This document shows positions 7,802 through 14,880 of a stretch of 14,880 bases of DNA, piece after piece. Under the pieces are notes generated by a model. The model was given only the letters and a program-made list of their open reading frames with translations. It was not told where the DNA came from and made no database searches. Source of the stretch: Actinomycetota bacterium (GTDB lineage Bacteria > Actinomycetota > Humimicrobiia > Humimicrobiales > Humimicrobiaceae); assembly GCA_018894445.1 (NCBI GenBank), contig JAHIPJ010000139.1:1-14880 (forward strand), given 5' to 3'. Each line of letters opens with the position of its first letter. Within the stretch, counting starts at the first letter, position 1. The translations under genes were made by a program, and so were the position numbers.

Positions 7802-8743
7802 ATGTATGAACAAATTGCCAGCAACAGGGCAAAAACTGTATTTATAATAATTGGATTTATAATATTTATAACTCTGGTAGGATTTGCTATTGGCTATTAT
7901 CTTGACTGGCGTGGCATTAGCAATAACTATTCGATAATACTTATGATATTTGCACTTATACTGGCAGTTATCATGAGTTTTTCAAGTTATTATTACAGCG
8001 ATAGAATTGTACTGAGCCTGACCGGAGCCAGACCTATATCAAGGGAAGAGAACCCGAGAGTCTATTATATGGTAGATGGGCTATCAATTGCTGCCGGACT
8101 GACTATACCTAAAATTTATGTAATAGGCGATGAAGGTATGAATGCATTTGCAACCGGGCGAAATCCCCAAAAAGGAGTAATAGTCTTTACTCAGGGTCTA
8201 CTTGATAATCTTAATGATGAAGAATTAAAAGGGGTTATCTCGCACGAATTATCTCATATAAAAAATTATGATATTCTACTGGGAACGATAGTTGTTGTTA
8301 TGGTGGGAATGATTACTATAATAAGTAATATTATATTTAGGTCCTTTATATTCGGAGGCGGGAGCAGGAGAAGGTCATCAAAAGGCTCAGGCGGCGGAAT
8401 ATTATCATTAATTTTAATAATAGTAGGGATATTGCTTATATTATTGTCTCCTATAATTGCTACTTTAATAAGACTTGCTATAAGCAGGAATAGGGAATTC
8501 CTGGCAGATTCAACAGGAGCTTTAATTTCCAGGTATCCTGCCGGGCTGGCAAATGCACTTAAAAAAATCAGTATGCATAGTGAAGTAAAAACTGCCAGTA
8601 GCGCAACTGCACATTTATTTATTGCCAATCCAATTGGTGAGAAATCTAAGGTTATGTTTAAAAGTTTGTTTAATACACACCCTCCTGCAGAAGAAAGAAT
8701 CAGGAGGCTTGAAGATATGTCTTTAGGAGTGGGAATAAAATAA
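7802..8743 (+). CDS. htpX: HtpX-like membrane zinc metalloprotease (M48B)
   Basis: HtpX is an integral-membrane metalloprotease that degrades damaged or misfolded membrane proteins, with its active site facing the cytoplasm. The protein has 313 residues. Hydrophobic segments are seen at about 13-33, 44-62, 158-180 and 200-225. The zinc motif HELSH is at 148-152 in [12 protein letters not shown]. The third ligand is the Glu of [11 protein letters not shown] (about 232). A Gly/Ser/Arg-rich loop ([15 protein letters not shown]) separates the third and fourth membrane segments. The ending [13 protein letters not shown] is typical of the family. AAGGTG at 7785-7790 is the probable ribosome site, 11 bases from the ATG. 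pdxS follows 19 bases downstream. Confidence 0.95.
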   Translation: MYEQIASNRAKTVFIIIGFIIFITLVGFAIGYYLDWRGISNNYSIILMIFALILAVIMSFSSYYYSDRIVLSLTGARPISREENPRVYYMVDGLSIAAGLTIPKIYVIGDEGMNAFATGRNPQKGVIVFTQGLLDNLNDEELKGVISHELSHIKNYDILLGTIVVVMVGMITIISNIIFRSFIFGGGSRRRSSKGSGGGILSLILIIVGILLILLSPIIATLIRLAISRNREFLADSTGALISRYPAGLANALKKISMHSEVKTASSATAHLFIANPIGEKSKVMFKSLFNTHPPAEERIRRLEDMSLGVGIK

Positions 8744-8762
8744 TTGGAGGTGTTTTAACAAG

Positions 8763-9644
8763 ATGGAGAAAGGAACGTTAAAGGTAAAAGCCGGGCTTGC
8801 TCAGATGCTTAAAGGTGGAGTAATAATGGATGTAACCTCCCCCGAGCAGGCTAAAATTGCAGAGGAAGCAGGGGCAGTATCAGTAATGGCCCTGGAGAGG
8901 ATACCTGCTGATATCAGAGCAACAGGAGGTGTAGCCAGAATGACCGATCCTGAAATTATATTAAAAATCATGGATACTGTTTCTATTCCGGTTATGGCAA
9001 AAGTAAGAATAGGGCATTTTGCAGAAGCACAAATACTTGAAGCCATAGGAATTGATTATATAGATGAAAGTGAAGTCCTGACTCCGGCAGATGAAAAATA
9101 TCATATAAATAAATGGGATTTTAAAGTTCCATTTGTTTGTGGTGCCACAAATTTAGGTGAAGCTTTAAGAAGAATAGGTGAAGGCGCTGCAATGATCAGG
9201 ACTAAAGGAGAAGCTGGTACCGGAGATGTTATAGAAGCGGTAAAACATATGAGAAGCATAAAAGATGAGATAGTAAGAATTTCTTCACTGCCAAAAGAAG
9301 AACTGATGACTGTTGCTAAAGAATTAGGTGCTCCTTATGATCTGATACTATATGTGTATAAGAATAAAAAATTACCGGTAGTTAATTTCTCGGCTGGTGG
9401 AATAGCTACTCCTGCTGATGCCGCTATGATAATGCAGCTTGGTGCTGAGGGTATATTTGTAGGTTCCGGTATTTTCAAATCTGAAAATCCATTAAAAATG
9501 GCTTGTGCTATTGTTGAAGCAACAACTCATTATAATAATCCTGAGGTTTTGGCAAAAGTTTCCAGGGGTCTGGGAAGTCCAATGAGCGGAATTGCTGTAT
9601 CAGAACTTACAAAAGAGAAAATAATCTCCAACAGAGGGTGGTAA
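8763..9644 (+). CDS. pdxS: PdxS, pyridoxal 5'-phosphate synthase lyase subunit
   Basis: PdxS (Pdx1) forms PLP from ribose 5-phosphate, glyceraldehyde 3-phosphate and ammonia, in the DXP-independent vitamin B6 pathway. It forms a (beta/alpha)8 dodecamer, with ammonia supplied by PdxT. At 293 residues it has the normal length. Asp23 lies in [13 protein letters not shown]. The first catalytic lysine is K80 in [10 protein letters not shown] and the second is K148 in [12 protein letters not shown]. Phosphate-binding loops appear at GEAGTG and [19 protein letters not shown] at 8746-8752 is a strong ribosome site 10 bases before the ATG. The stop is 10 bases before pdxT, so the two subunits are co-expressed. 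The identification is secure. Confidence 0.98.
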   Translation: MEKGTLKVKAGLAQMLKGGVIMDVTSPEQAKIAEEAGAVSVMALERIPADIRATGGVARMTDPEIILKIMDTVSIPVMAKVRIGHFAEAQILEAIGIDYIDESEVLTPADEKYHINKWDFKVPFVCGATNLGEALRRIGEGAAMIRTKGEAGTGDVIEAVKHMRSIKDEIVRISSLPKEELMTVAKELGAPYDLILYVYKNKKLPVVNFSAGGIATPADAAMIMQLGAEGIFVGSGIFKSENPLKMACAIVEATTHYNNPEVLAKVSRGLGSPMSGIAVSELTKEKIISNRGW

Positions 9645-9654
9645 GACTGGAGCA

Positions 9655-10251
9655 ATGAGTATTAAAGTAGGTGTACTTTCACTTCAAGGGGCATTCAAAG
9701 AGCACATAAGCAGATTAAAAGAGTGCGGGATTTCTGCAGCAGAAGTAAAATTTCCGGAACAGTTTAAAGATATTGATGGACTAATTATTCCTGGCGGTGA
9801 GAGTACTACTATAAATAAATTACTGGAAAAATATAAATTTAAAGAAAGCCTTGATAAATTTTACAGGGATAAAAATCCTATATTCGGGACCTGTGCAGGC
9901 TTGATTTTGCTTGCAAAGAATATTGAAGGAGAAGGCAGAGGTCTTGGTTATATAGATATTGATGTACAAAGAAATGCTTATGGGAGGCAGATTGAAAGTT
10001 TTGAGGAATTGCTGGATATCCGCCTTGATAACAATCAGAATGGCGGTAAATTTAAATCTATTTTTATAAGGGCACCAAAAATATTAAATGTTGGAAAAAA
10101 GGTCAGGATTCTGGGAAAGTTTAAAGAGGATATTGTATTGGTGAGAGATAATAATGTAATGGCAAGCACTTTTCATCCCGAGTTGACTTGTGACTTAAGA
10201 ATACACCAGTATTTTATAAATATGATTAAAAATATTAAAGGAGATAATTGA
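9655..10251 (+). CDS. pdxT: PdxT, glutaminase subunit of PLP synthase
   Basis: PdxT (Pdx2) is a class I glutamine amidotransferase that hydrolyses glutamine and channels ammonia to PdxS. The 198-residue protein has PGGES (47-51) in the glutamine-binding loop. The nucleophile is Cys80 in GTCAGLILLA, and the catalytic His174 and Glu176 lie in TFHPELT, so the triad is complete. The C-terminal half keeps RNAYGRQIESFE and IFIRAP, usual for the family. The ribosome site TGGAG precedes the ATG by only 2 bases and is modest. The gene lies directly after pdxS, and only one base separates its TGA from the yebC ATG. Confidence 0.97.
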   Translation: MSIKVGVLSLQGAFKEHISRLKECGISAAEVKFPEQFKDIDGLIIPGGESTTINKLLEKYKFKESLDKFYRDKNPIFGTCAGLILLAKNIEGEGRGLGYIDIDVQRNAYGRQIESFEELLDIRLDNNQNGGKFKSIFIRAPKILNVGKKVRILGKFKEDIVLVRDNNVMASTFHPELTCDLRIHQYFINMIKNIKGDN

Positions 10252-10252
10252 T

Positions 10253-11002
10253 ATGTCCGGGCATTCAAAATGGCATTCAATTAAGCATAAAAAGGCAAAA
10301 GAGGATGCAAAACGAGGAAATATATTTGGGAAACTAAGCAGGAGTATTATTGTTGCAGTAAGAGAAGGAGGGGGAGGCGATCCCAGGGATAATATGGCTC
10401 TTGCTAACGCAATTGCCAAGGCCAAGGAATATAATATGCCCCAGAATAATATAGAGAGAGCAATTAAAAGAGGAACCGGCGAGATAGAAGGAGAAAATTA
10501 TGAGAGCATCCTGTACGAAGGATATGGTCCCGGGGGCATAGCTATAATAATAGAAGTGATGACCGAAAACAGAAATAGAACTGCTTCGGACATAAGAAAC
10601 ATTTTGGGTAGATATAACGGAACCCTGGGTGAGAGCGGGAGTGTTAGCTGGCAGTTTGAGATGAAAGGTGTAATAATAGTAGAGAAAAGTGAAATAAAGG
10701 ATGAAGAAGAATTTATGCTTAATGTGATTGATATTGGAGCAGAAGATATTGATGAAGATTATGATGTATATGAAATTAAAGTTCCTCCTACGGAATTTAT
10801 AAAGGTCAAGGAAGCTCTTGAAAAAAATAATATAAAAATAAAATCAAGCGAAATAGGACTTATACCAAAATCTACCATAAAATTATCAAAAGAGGAAAGT
10901 GTTAAAGCATTAAAACTAATTAATACATTGGATGAACATGACGATGTCCAGAATGTAAATTCGAATCTGGAAATATCCGATGAGATATTGAGTGAAATAT
11001 AA
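10253..11002 (+). CDS. yebC: YebC/PmpR family protein (TACO1-like)
   Basis: This 249-residue protein belongs to the YebC family, members of which act as DNA-binding regulators or as ribosome-associated factors that relieve stalling; the sequence does not say which role applies here. The signature start MSGHSKWHSIKHKKA and DAKRGNIFGKLSR are present, followed by GGGGDPRDNMALANAI and the NMPQNNIERAIKRGTGE block (62-78). The second domain has YEGYGPGGIAIIIE and the NRNRTASDIR block. The third is acidic and ends LDEHDDVQNVNSN, as in other members. AAGGAG at 10238-10243 inside the end of pdxT serves as ribosome site. The position between pdxT and ruvC matches a widely conserved gene order. Confidence 0.97.
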   Translation: MSGHSKWHSIKHKKAKEDAKRGNIFGKLSRSIIVAVREGGGGDPRDNMALANAIAKAKEYNMPQNNIERAIKRGTGEIEGENYESILYEGYGPGGIAIIIEVMTENRNRTASDIRNILGRYNGTLGESGSVSWQFEMKGVIIVEKSEIKDEEEFMLNVIDIGAEDIDEDYDVYEIKVPPTEFIKVKEALEKNNIKIKSSEIGLIPKSTIKLSKEESVKALKLINTLDEHDDVQNVNSNLEISDEILSEI

Positions 11003-11012
11003 ATAATTAAAA

Positions 11013-11531
11013 ATGACAACTGATAGAATAAGAATACTGGGGATAGATCCCGGATTGGAAACTACAGGGGTAAGCATATTGGATGTAGAAAAAGGGGAAT
11101 ACTATCCCGTATTTTGCGATTGCATCGTTACAAAAAAGAACAAACCCATTTGTGAAAGATTAGAAGAGATTTATACAAGGATTAACCAGTTAATTAAAAA
11201 GTACTGTCCTGACTGCATGGTTATTGAAGAAATCTTTTTTAGCATTAATGTAAAAACTGCTATGGATGTAGGTCAGGCAAGGGGAGTATCAATACTGGCT
11301 GGAAGTATTAACAACTTGAAGATATACGAATATACTCCCTTACAGGTAAAGCAGGCTATTGTTGGATATGGAAAAGCAACCAAGAAACAAATCAAATATA
11401 TGTTAAGAATAATACTTAAAGTTAAGGATAACTTTTTCCCTAAAAAAGATGATGCCTGGGATGCAATGGCGATATCTGTATGTCATGCTAATAATAAAAA
11501 GTTTCAAGATAAGGTTAAAACTTTTAAATAA
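11013..11531 (+). CDS. ruvC: RuvC, Holliday junction endonuclease
   Basis: RuvC cuts Holliday junctions symmetrically as a dimer, working with the RuvAB motor. The protein has 172 residues, normal length. Catalytic acidic residues are visible: D12 in ILGIDPGLETTGV, E72 or E73 in VIEEIFF, and D147 and D150 in DDAWDAMAI. The family usually has DAADAL at the last site, so the Trp between the two aspartates is unusual but leaves the acids in register. The ATG is 10 bases after the yebC stop, and the 20 bases before it contain no purine-rich ribosome site. No other start fits, because an in-frame TAA lies just upstream, so coupling to yebC translation is likely. Confidence 0.95.
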   Translation: MTTDRIRILGIDPGLETTGVSILDVEKGEYYPVFCDCIVTKKNKPICERLEEIYTRINQLIKKYCPDCMVIEEIFFSINVKTAMDVGQARGVSILAGSINNLKIYEYTPLQVKQAIVGYGKATKKQIKYMLRIILKVKDNFFPKKDDAWDAMAISVCHANNKKFQDKVKTFK

Positions 11532-11546
11532 TTCAGATAGCTGGCT

Positions 11547-12137
11547 ATGATTGCAAAAATATTTGGAAAAATAATTAAAAAGTCACCCTCAAGCATTATA
11601 GTGCAAGCCGGGGGAATAGGATTTGAAGTATTGATTTCAAGCAGGACTTTTGAAAAGATACCAGAAAAGGGTTCGGAAGTAGAACTTGATATATATACAC
11701 ATGTGAGAGAAGATGAATTAAAATTGGTGGGTTTTCTGGATACCGACGATAAAGATTTTTTTCTGAAGCTCCTGGGAGTTTCAGGAATATCAATAAAAAT
11801 AGCGTTAAGTTCTCTATCCATTTATAGCGGACAGGAGCTTAAAAGAATAATTGCAAACAGGGAAGTTGACCTGCTAAGAAGAATTCCCGGAATTGGCCTC
11901 AAACTTGCTGAAAGAATGATTCTGGAACTTAAAGATAAACTGGAAGAATATAAAGTGGAAAGAGCAGCGCTTGCAGGTTTAGCGGAAAATGAAAAAATAT
12001 ATGAAGTTGAACAGGCTTTAAAGACCCTGGGCTACGATTCCAGAGAGATAAGTAAAGCCATATCAAAATTAAGTATTGACGTTATCAAGAAAGAAAAAAT
12101 TGAGCATATCCTAAAAATAGCTCTTAAGGAGATTTAA
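11547..12137 (+). CDS. ruvA: RuvA, Holliday junction DNA-binding subunit
   Basis: RuvA binds the four-way junction as a tetramer and loads the RuvB helicase. The protein has 196 residues. The N-terminal OB fold (about 1-62) starts MIAKIFGKI and contains [10 protein letters not shown] and [13 protein letters not shown]. Two helix-hairpin-helix motifs follow, at about 74-90 ([16 protein letters not shown]) and 109-127 ([16 protein letters not shown]). The C-terminal RuvB-binding domain is about 150-196 ([14 protein letters not shown]). The first hairpin reads GISIK where the family usually has GIGPK or similar. The second, RIPGIGLK, is canonical. The ATG lies 15 bases after the ruvC stop, without a clear ribosome site. 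Confidence 0.96.
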   Translation: MIAKIFGKIIKKSPSSIIVQAGGIGFEVLISSRTFEKIPEKGSEVELDIYTHVREDELKLVGFLDTDDKDFFLKLLGVSGISIKIALSSLSIYSGQELKRIIANREVDLLRRIPGIGLKLAERMILELKDKLEEYKVERAALAGLAENEKIYEVEQALKTLGYDSREISKAISKLSIDVIKKEKIEHILKIALKEI

Positions 12138-12142
12138 TTAAA

Positions 12143-13192
12143 ATGGTGGGTGAAAAAGGTAAAATGACAAACAATGATGAAGAAAATAATGATGTAAATC
12201 CCAAACATATAAAGGTAGATACTGAGCTGGACAAGAGTCTGCGTCCCAGATTTATATCTGAATTTATAGGTCAGGAAAAGATAATAGAAAACCTTCTAAT
12301 ATTTATTAAATCTGCCAGAAAAAGAAAAGAACCACTGGATCATGTGATCATATCTGGTCCACCCGGTCTGGGGAAAACATGTCTTGCAGAAATAATTGCA
12401 AATGAATTAGGGGTTGGTTTTAGGATTACTTCTGGCCCGGCTATTGAAAGAGCAGGAGATCTGGCTGCTATATTGACTAATTTAGAGAATTTTGATGTTT
12501 TATTTGTAGATGAGATTCATAGGTTGAACAGAAGTGTGGAAGAAATCTTGTACCCGGCTATGGAAGACTATAAACTGGACATAATAATAGGAAAGGGTCC
12601 TTCTGCAAAGTCAATTAGAATTGACATCGCGCCTTTTACTATTATTGGTGCTACTACCAGAATTGGGCTGGTAGCTCCACCGCTGCGGGATAGATTTGGA
12701 GTAAATTTAAGGCTGGATTATTATGATAAAAAGAGTATTGTCAAGATTATTAGAAGATCAGCTGATATATTTGATATAAAGATAACTGAAAAAGGTGCCG
12801 AAGTTATTGCAGGCAGGAGCAGGGGAACACCAAGGATTGCTAATAGACTGCTCCGGAGAGTAAGGGATTATGCTCTAATGTACAACGATAGTGTAATAGA
12901 CGACCAGATAGCCGAAAAAGCTCTTGGCAAACTGGATATAGATAAGCTGGGTTTAGATGTGGTTGATAAGAAAATATTGAATATCCTGGTTACAAAGTTC
13001 GAAGGGGGACCGGTGGGTGTCGGTACTATAGCAGCATCAATAGGGGAAGAAGTGGATACTATTGAAGATGTTTATGAACCATATTTAATACAGCTTGGAT
13101 TTATAAAAAGAACTTCAAAGGGCAGAGTAGCTACCAATCTGGCATTTAAATATCTGGGAGTAAAAAAAGAAAATGAACCCAAGCTCTTTTAA
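12143..13192 (+). CDS. ruvB: RuvB, Holliday junction branch-migration ATPase
   Basis: RuvB is the AAA+ hexameric motor that drives branch migration on RuvA-bound junctions. The 349-residue protein carries Walker A GPPGLGKT (72-79), Walker B VDEIH (122-126), sensor 1 with the arginine finger in GATTR (169-173), and sensor 2 around [12 protein letters not shown]. The C-terminal winged helix has [16 protein letters not shown] and ends [13 protein letters not shown]. The N-terminus before [13 protein letters not shown] is about 30 residues, acidic and somewhat longer than usual. AAGGAG at 12126-12131, inside the end of ruvA, favours the ATG at 12143. A second in-frame ATG at 12164 cannot be excluded. 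Confidence 0.98.
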   Translation: MVGEKGKMTNNDEENNDVNPKHIKVDTELDKSLRPRFISEFIGQEKIIENLLIFIKSARKRKEPLDHVIISGPPGLGKTCLAEIIANELGVGFRITSGPAIERAGDLAAILTNLENFDVLFVDEIHRLNRSVEEILYPAMEDYKLDIIIGKGPSAKSIRIDIAPFTIIGATTRIGLVAPPLRDRFGVNLRLDYYDKKSIVKIIRRSADIFDIKITEKGAEVIAGRSRGTPRIANRLLRRVRDYALMYNDSVIDDQIAEKALGKLDIDKLGLDVVDKKILNILVTKFEGGPVGVGTIAASIGEEVDTIEDVYEPYLIQLGFIKRTSKGRVATNLAFKYLGVKKENEPKLF

Positions 13193-13207
13193 CTATTCAA
13201 TTAAGAT

Positions 13208-14221
13208 ATGAAGATTGAATTATTTGATTACAGGCTTCCCCAAAAATTTATAGCTCAAAGACCGCTACAGAGAAGAGATTATTCCAAACTTCTGGTACTC
13301 GACAGGCATACGGGTGATATAAAACATGATATTTTTTACAATATCTTGAATTACTTCGACAACGGTGATGTTCTAGTTGTAAATGAAAGCAAAGTTACCA
13401 GGTGCAGGCTACTTGGCAAAAAAGAAAAAACAGGAGCCAATATAGAATGTTTTGTTCTAAATAAAATAAAGGATAATCAGTATCTGGCATTGCTTAAACC
13501 TTCAAAAAGACTCAACACCTCAGATAAGGTAATTATAGGTAAATATTATTTTTTGGTTATATCAAGACTGGATTACGGCGAGGCTATTGTGGAATTTAAT
13601 ACATCTGCAGAGAAAATTTTAAATGAATACGGCAGAATACCGATACCTCCGTATATTAAATGTAATGATATAGATGAATCCCGTTACCAGACTATTTATG
13701 CAGAAAAGGAAGGTTCTTCTGCGGCGCCAACTGCGGGTCTTCATTTTTCTGAAAATTTAATTAAAGAAATAAAAAATAAGGGAGTCGTTTTAGCAAAAGT
13801 GGGTTTGAATATAGGACTGGATACCTTCAGACCTATTTCATCAAATGAAATCGAAGAACACAAAATGCATAGTGAATATTATTATATAAGAGAATCTGAG
13901 GCTAAAAAGATCAACCGGGCAAAAGAAATGGGGAAAAAAATTATTGCGGTAGGTACTACTGCGGTTAGAGTTTTAGAAACTTTGATGTCCAGATATGGAA
14001 AAATAACATGGGATAGAGGGGTTACTGATATTTATATATACCCCGGGTTCAATTTTAAGACTGTAGACAGGATGATTACTAATTTTCATCTACCAAGGTC
14101 TACTCTGATGGTGATGGTATCCGCCTTTGCTGGAAGGGAAAATATTCTAAATGCATACGAACAGGCAAAGAAGAATAACTACAGGTTTTATAGTTTTGGA
14201 GATTGCATGCTAATAAAGTGA
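13208..14221 (+). CDS. queA: QueA, tRNA preQ1(34) S-adenosylmethionine ribosyltransferase-isomerase
   Basis: QueA transfers and isomerises the ribosyl group of SAM onto 7-aminomethyl-7-deazaguanine in tRNA anticodons, giving epoxyqueuosine. The 337-residue protein is full length. It shows the N-terminal FDYRLPQKFIAQRPL and RDYSKLLVLDR blocks, VVNESKVTRCRLLG, GRIPIPPYI (142-150), GSSAAPTAGLHF (169-180), GLDTFRPI and TNFHLPRSTLMVMVSAF. The C-terminus YRFYSFGDCMLI matches the usual end, so the TGA at 14219-14221 is the genuine stop. It starts 15 bases after ruvB with no clear ribosome site. queA often sits beside tgt, but no tgt follows here. Confidence 0.97.
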   Translation: MKIELFDYRLPQKFIAQRPLQRRDYSKLLVLDRHTGDIKHDIFYNILNYFDNGDVLVVNESKVTRCRLLGKKEKTGANIECFVLNKIKDNQYLALLKPSKRLNTSDKVIIGKYYFLVISRLDYGEAIVEFNTSAEKILNEYGRIPIPPYIKCNDIDESRYQTIYAEKEGSSAAPTAGLHFSENLIKEIKNKGVVLAKVGLNIGLDTFRPISSNEIEEHKMHSEYYYIRESEAKKINRAKEMGKKIIAVGTTAVRVLETLMSRYGKITWDRGVTDIYIYPGFNFKTVDRMITNFHLPRSTLMVMVSAFAGRENILNAYEQAKKNNYRFYSFGDCMLIK

Positions 14222-14235
14222 CTAATCTTTATTAG
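14210..14235 (+). terminator. Inverted repeat across the queA stop; possible weak terminator
   Basis: CTAATAAAG (14210-14218) and CTTTATTAG (14227-14235) form a perfect 9-bp stem with an 8-base loop that contains the queA stop codon. The stem is AT-rich. A run of six T (14246-14251) begins only 10 bases after the stem, so it is not a textbook intrinsic terminator. It may instead attenuate transcription, protect the 3' end or mark the end of the operon. Confidence 0.3.
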
Positions 14236-14281
14236 ATTTAAGACCTTTTTTAAAGTAAGAGAGGATTATCTAAATACCGGG

Positions 14282-14392
14282 ATGATTATACTAGAAATAG
14301 CTTTAATTATATTGGTAATAATGTTAATGTTACCTTTATTTTTTGATAATGAAATTTTTATTTATATAAAACAAAAATTACAAGTATTATGA
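14282..14392 (+). CDS. Possible 36-residue single-span membrane peptide
   Basis: Between queA and the UPF0316 gene lies an ATG-initiated ORF of 36 codons. It begins MIILEIALIILVIMLMLPLF, a strongly hydrophobic stretch that could span the membrane once, followed by DNEIFIYIKQKLQVL. It stops 19 bases before the next gene. The only purine-rich site (AAGAGAGGAT at 14257-14266) is 15 bases from the ATG, too far to be convincing. The frame stays open back to the queA stop, but no ATG, GTG or TTG occurs in that upstream part. I recognise no family. Random AT-rich DNA readily yields hydrophobic peptides, so this could be chance. Confidence 0.3.
   Translation: MIILEIALIILVIMLMLPLFFDNEIFIYIKQKLQVL
14343..14370 (+). 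promoter_or_regulatory. Possible promoter for the UPF0316 gene
   Basis: TTGATA (14343-14348) and TATAAA (14365-14370), 16 bases apart, each match five of six consensus bases. The expected transcription start near 14377 would give a leader of about 35 bases before the TTG start at 14412. The site lies inside the candidate 36-codon ORF, and if it is real it argues against that ORF being coding. Confidence is limited by the AT-rich background. Confidence 0.25.
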
Positions 14393-14400
14393 TATAACCT

Positions 14401-14406
14401 GGAGGT
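14401..14406 (+). promoter_or_regulatory. Ribosome binding site deciding a TTG start
   Basis: GGAGGT lies 5 bases before TTG at 14412. The next in-frame ATG, at 14427, is 20 bases away from the site and would remove the start of the first membrane segment. The TTG is therefore the better start. Confidence 0.65.
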
Positions 14407-14411
14407 AAGAT

Positions 14412-14880
14412 TTGATTAATACTCTGATGTGGGCGTCAATTATTTTTTTTGCAAGAATAATTGATGTCAGCCTGGGTACTATTAGAGTGAATATGATAGT
14501 AAGAAGAAAAAAGACCATTGCTGCAATTGTAGGTTTTATTGAAGTTACTATCTTTATATCAATAATAGTTAGGATAATTAAAGATATTGATAATATTTAT
14601 GGAATACTTGCTTATGGAGCTGGTTTTGCTGTAGGAACGGTAGTAGGTATTTTAATATCTGAAAAATTATTCCGTGATCTTATAAGTACAAATATTATTT
14701 CTAAAAAACATAATGAAGAAATAAAAGAGCTACTTTCGAAAGAGGGCTTTGGTTTTACCTGTTATAAAGGTGCTGGAAGAGAAGGCGAGGTAGAAGTTAT
14801 TAATGTGGTATGCACACATATAAGCCTCTCAAGACTAAACAAATTAATTTATAAACAAGATCCTGGTGCCTTTGTAGCAA
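14412..14880 (+). CDS. UPF0316 membrane protein (DUF5698 plus DUF2179), partial at the right edge
   Basis: I translated 156 codons from the TTG start to the window end with no stop. The N-terminal part matches the UPF0316/DUF5698 pattern: FFARIIDVSLGTIRV (12-26), GFIEVTIFISIIVRII (41-56) and ILAYGAGFAVGTVVG (65-79), forming three hydrophobic segments. The following soluble part, GFGFTCYKGAGREGEVEVI and VVCTHISLSRL, resembles a DUF2179 domain, found in several small membrane proteins of unknown function. Family members are usually about 170-200 residues, so perhaps 20-40 remain outside the window. The molecular role is unknown. It probably begins a separate transcript or is read through from queA. 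Confidence 0.85.
   Translation, partial: MINTLMWASIIFFARIIDVSLGTIRVNMIVRRKKTIAAIVGFIEVTIFISIIVRIIKDIDNIYGILAYGAGFAVGTVVGILISEKLFRDLISTNIISKKHNEEIKELLSKEGFGFTCYKGAGREGEVEVINVVCTHISLSRLNKLIYKQDPGAFVA

Noticed and set aside
8266..8628. 120-codon open frame antisense to htpX
   Set aside because: It lies wholly within htpX on the opposite strand, its translation is low-complexity hydrophobic, and htpX itself is unambiguous. It is a shadow frame.
11504..11821. 105-codon minus-strand frame over the start of ruvA
   Set aside because: It is antisense to ruvA and the end of ruvC, both of which are certain.
14219..14392. TGA recoding or read-through extending QueA by 56 residues
   Set aside because: QueA ends at its usual C-terminal motif. 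TGA also ends hypC, pdxT and the EF-G-like gene at natural positions, so a standard code is sufficient.
1..14880. CRISPR array, tRNA or rRNA genes, insertion sequence or prophage
   Set aside because: No regularly spaced repeats, cloverleaf-like segments, transposase motifs or terminal inverted repeats were seen, and genes fill nearly the whole window.

Overview
The window is low-GC bacterial chromosome with no sign of plasmid, phage, transposon, CRISPR or RNA genes. It holds two divergent gene blocks that part at a roughly 250-base intergenic region (about 6933-7190). All recognisable genes are intact housekeeping or maturation genes; the two at the window edges are cut by the edge only.

Left block (minus strand, transcribed right to left, 6932 to 1): an EF-G-like GTPase paralogue; a membrane-anchored protein with an Ig-like and a CBM9-like domain, overlapping it by 4 bases (ATGA); then the [NiFe]-hydrogenase maturation genes hypF, hypC and hypD. 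hypD overlaps hypC and runs off the left edge. No hydrogenase structural genes, hypE, hypA or hypB lie inside the window; hypE would be expected further left. HypF and HypC-HypD together make and deliver the Fe(CN)2CO group of [NiFe] hydrogenases, so the organism probably has hydrogen metabolism and an anaerobic lifestyle (inference).

Right block (plus strand, 7191 to 14880): lemA and the membrane metalloprotease gene htpX; pdxS and pdxT, which encode the two subunits of the DXP-independent PLP synthase; yebC, ruvC, ruvA and ruvB (Holliday-junction branch migration and resolution, with a translation or regulatory factor); queA (queuosine tRNA modification); possibly a very small membrane ORF; and a partial UPF0316 (DUF5698/DUF2179) membrane protein entered by a TTG start. 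Gaps from lemA to queA are 1-41 bases, so this could be one long transcript from an extended -10 promoter just upstream of lemA.

Organism: low-GC, anaerobe-like gene content. The pdxS-pdxT-yebC-ruvCAB order is familiar from Actinomycetota but also occurs in other deep bacterial lineages. An uncultivated low-GC lineage, for example a deep actinobacterial clade or Atribacterota-like group, fits, but the sequence alone does not decide it. The standard bacterial code (TGA as stop) fits every gene. I do not see a clearly novel system. The best leads are the EF-G-like/CBM9 gene pair, the unexplained mini-ORF and hairpin after queA, several starts without a Shine-Dalgarno sequence, and a repeated hexamer in the divergent promoter region.
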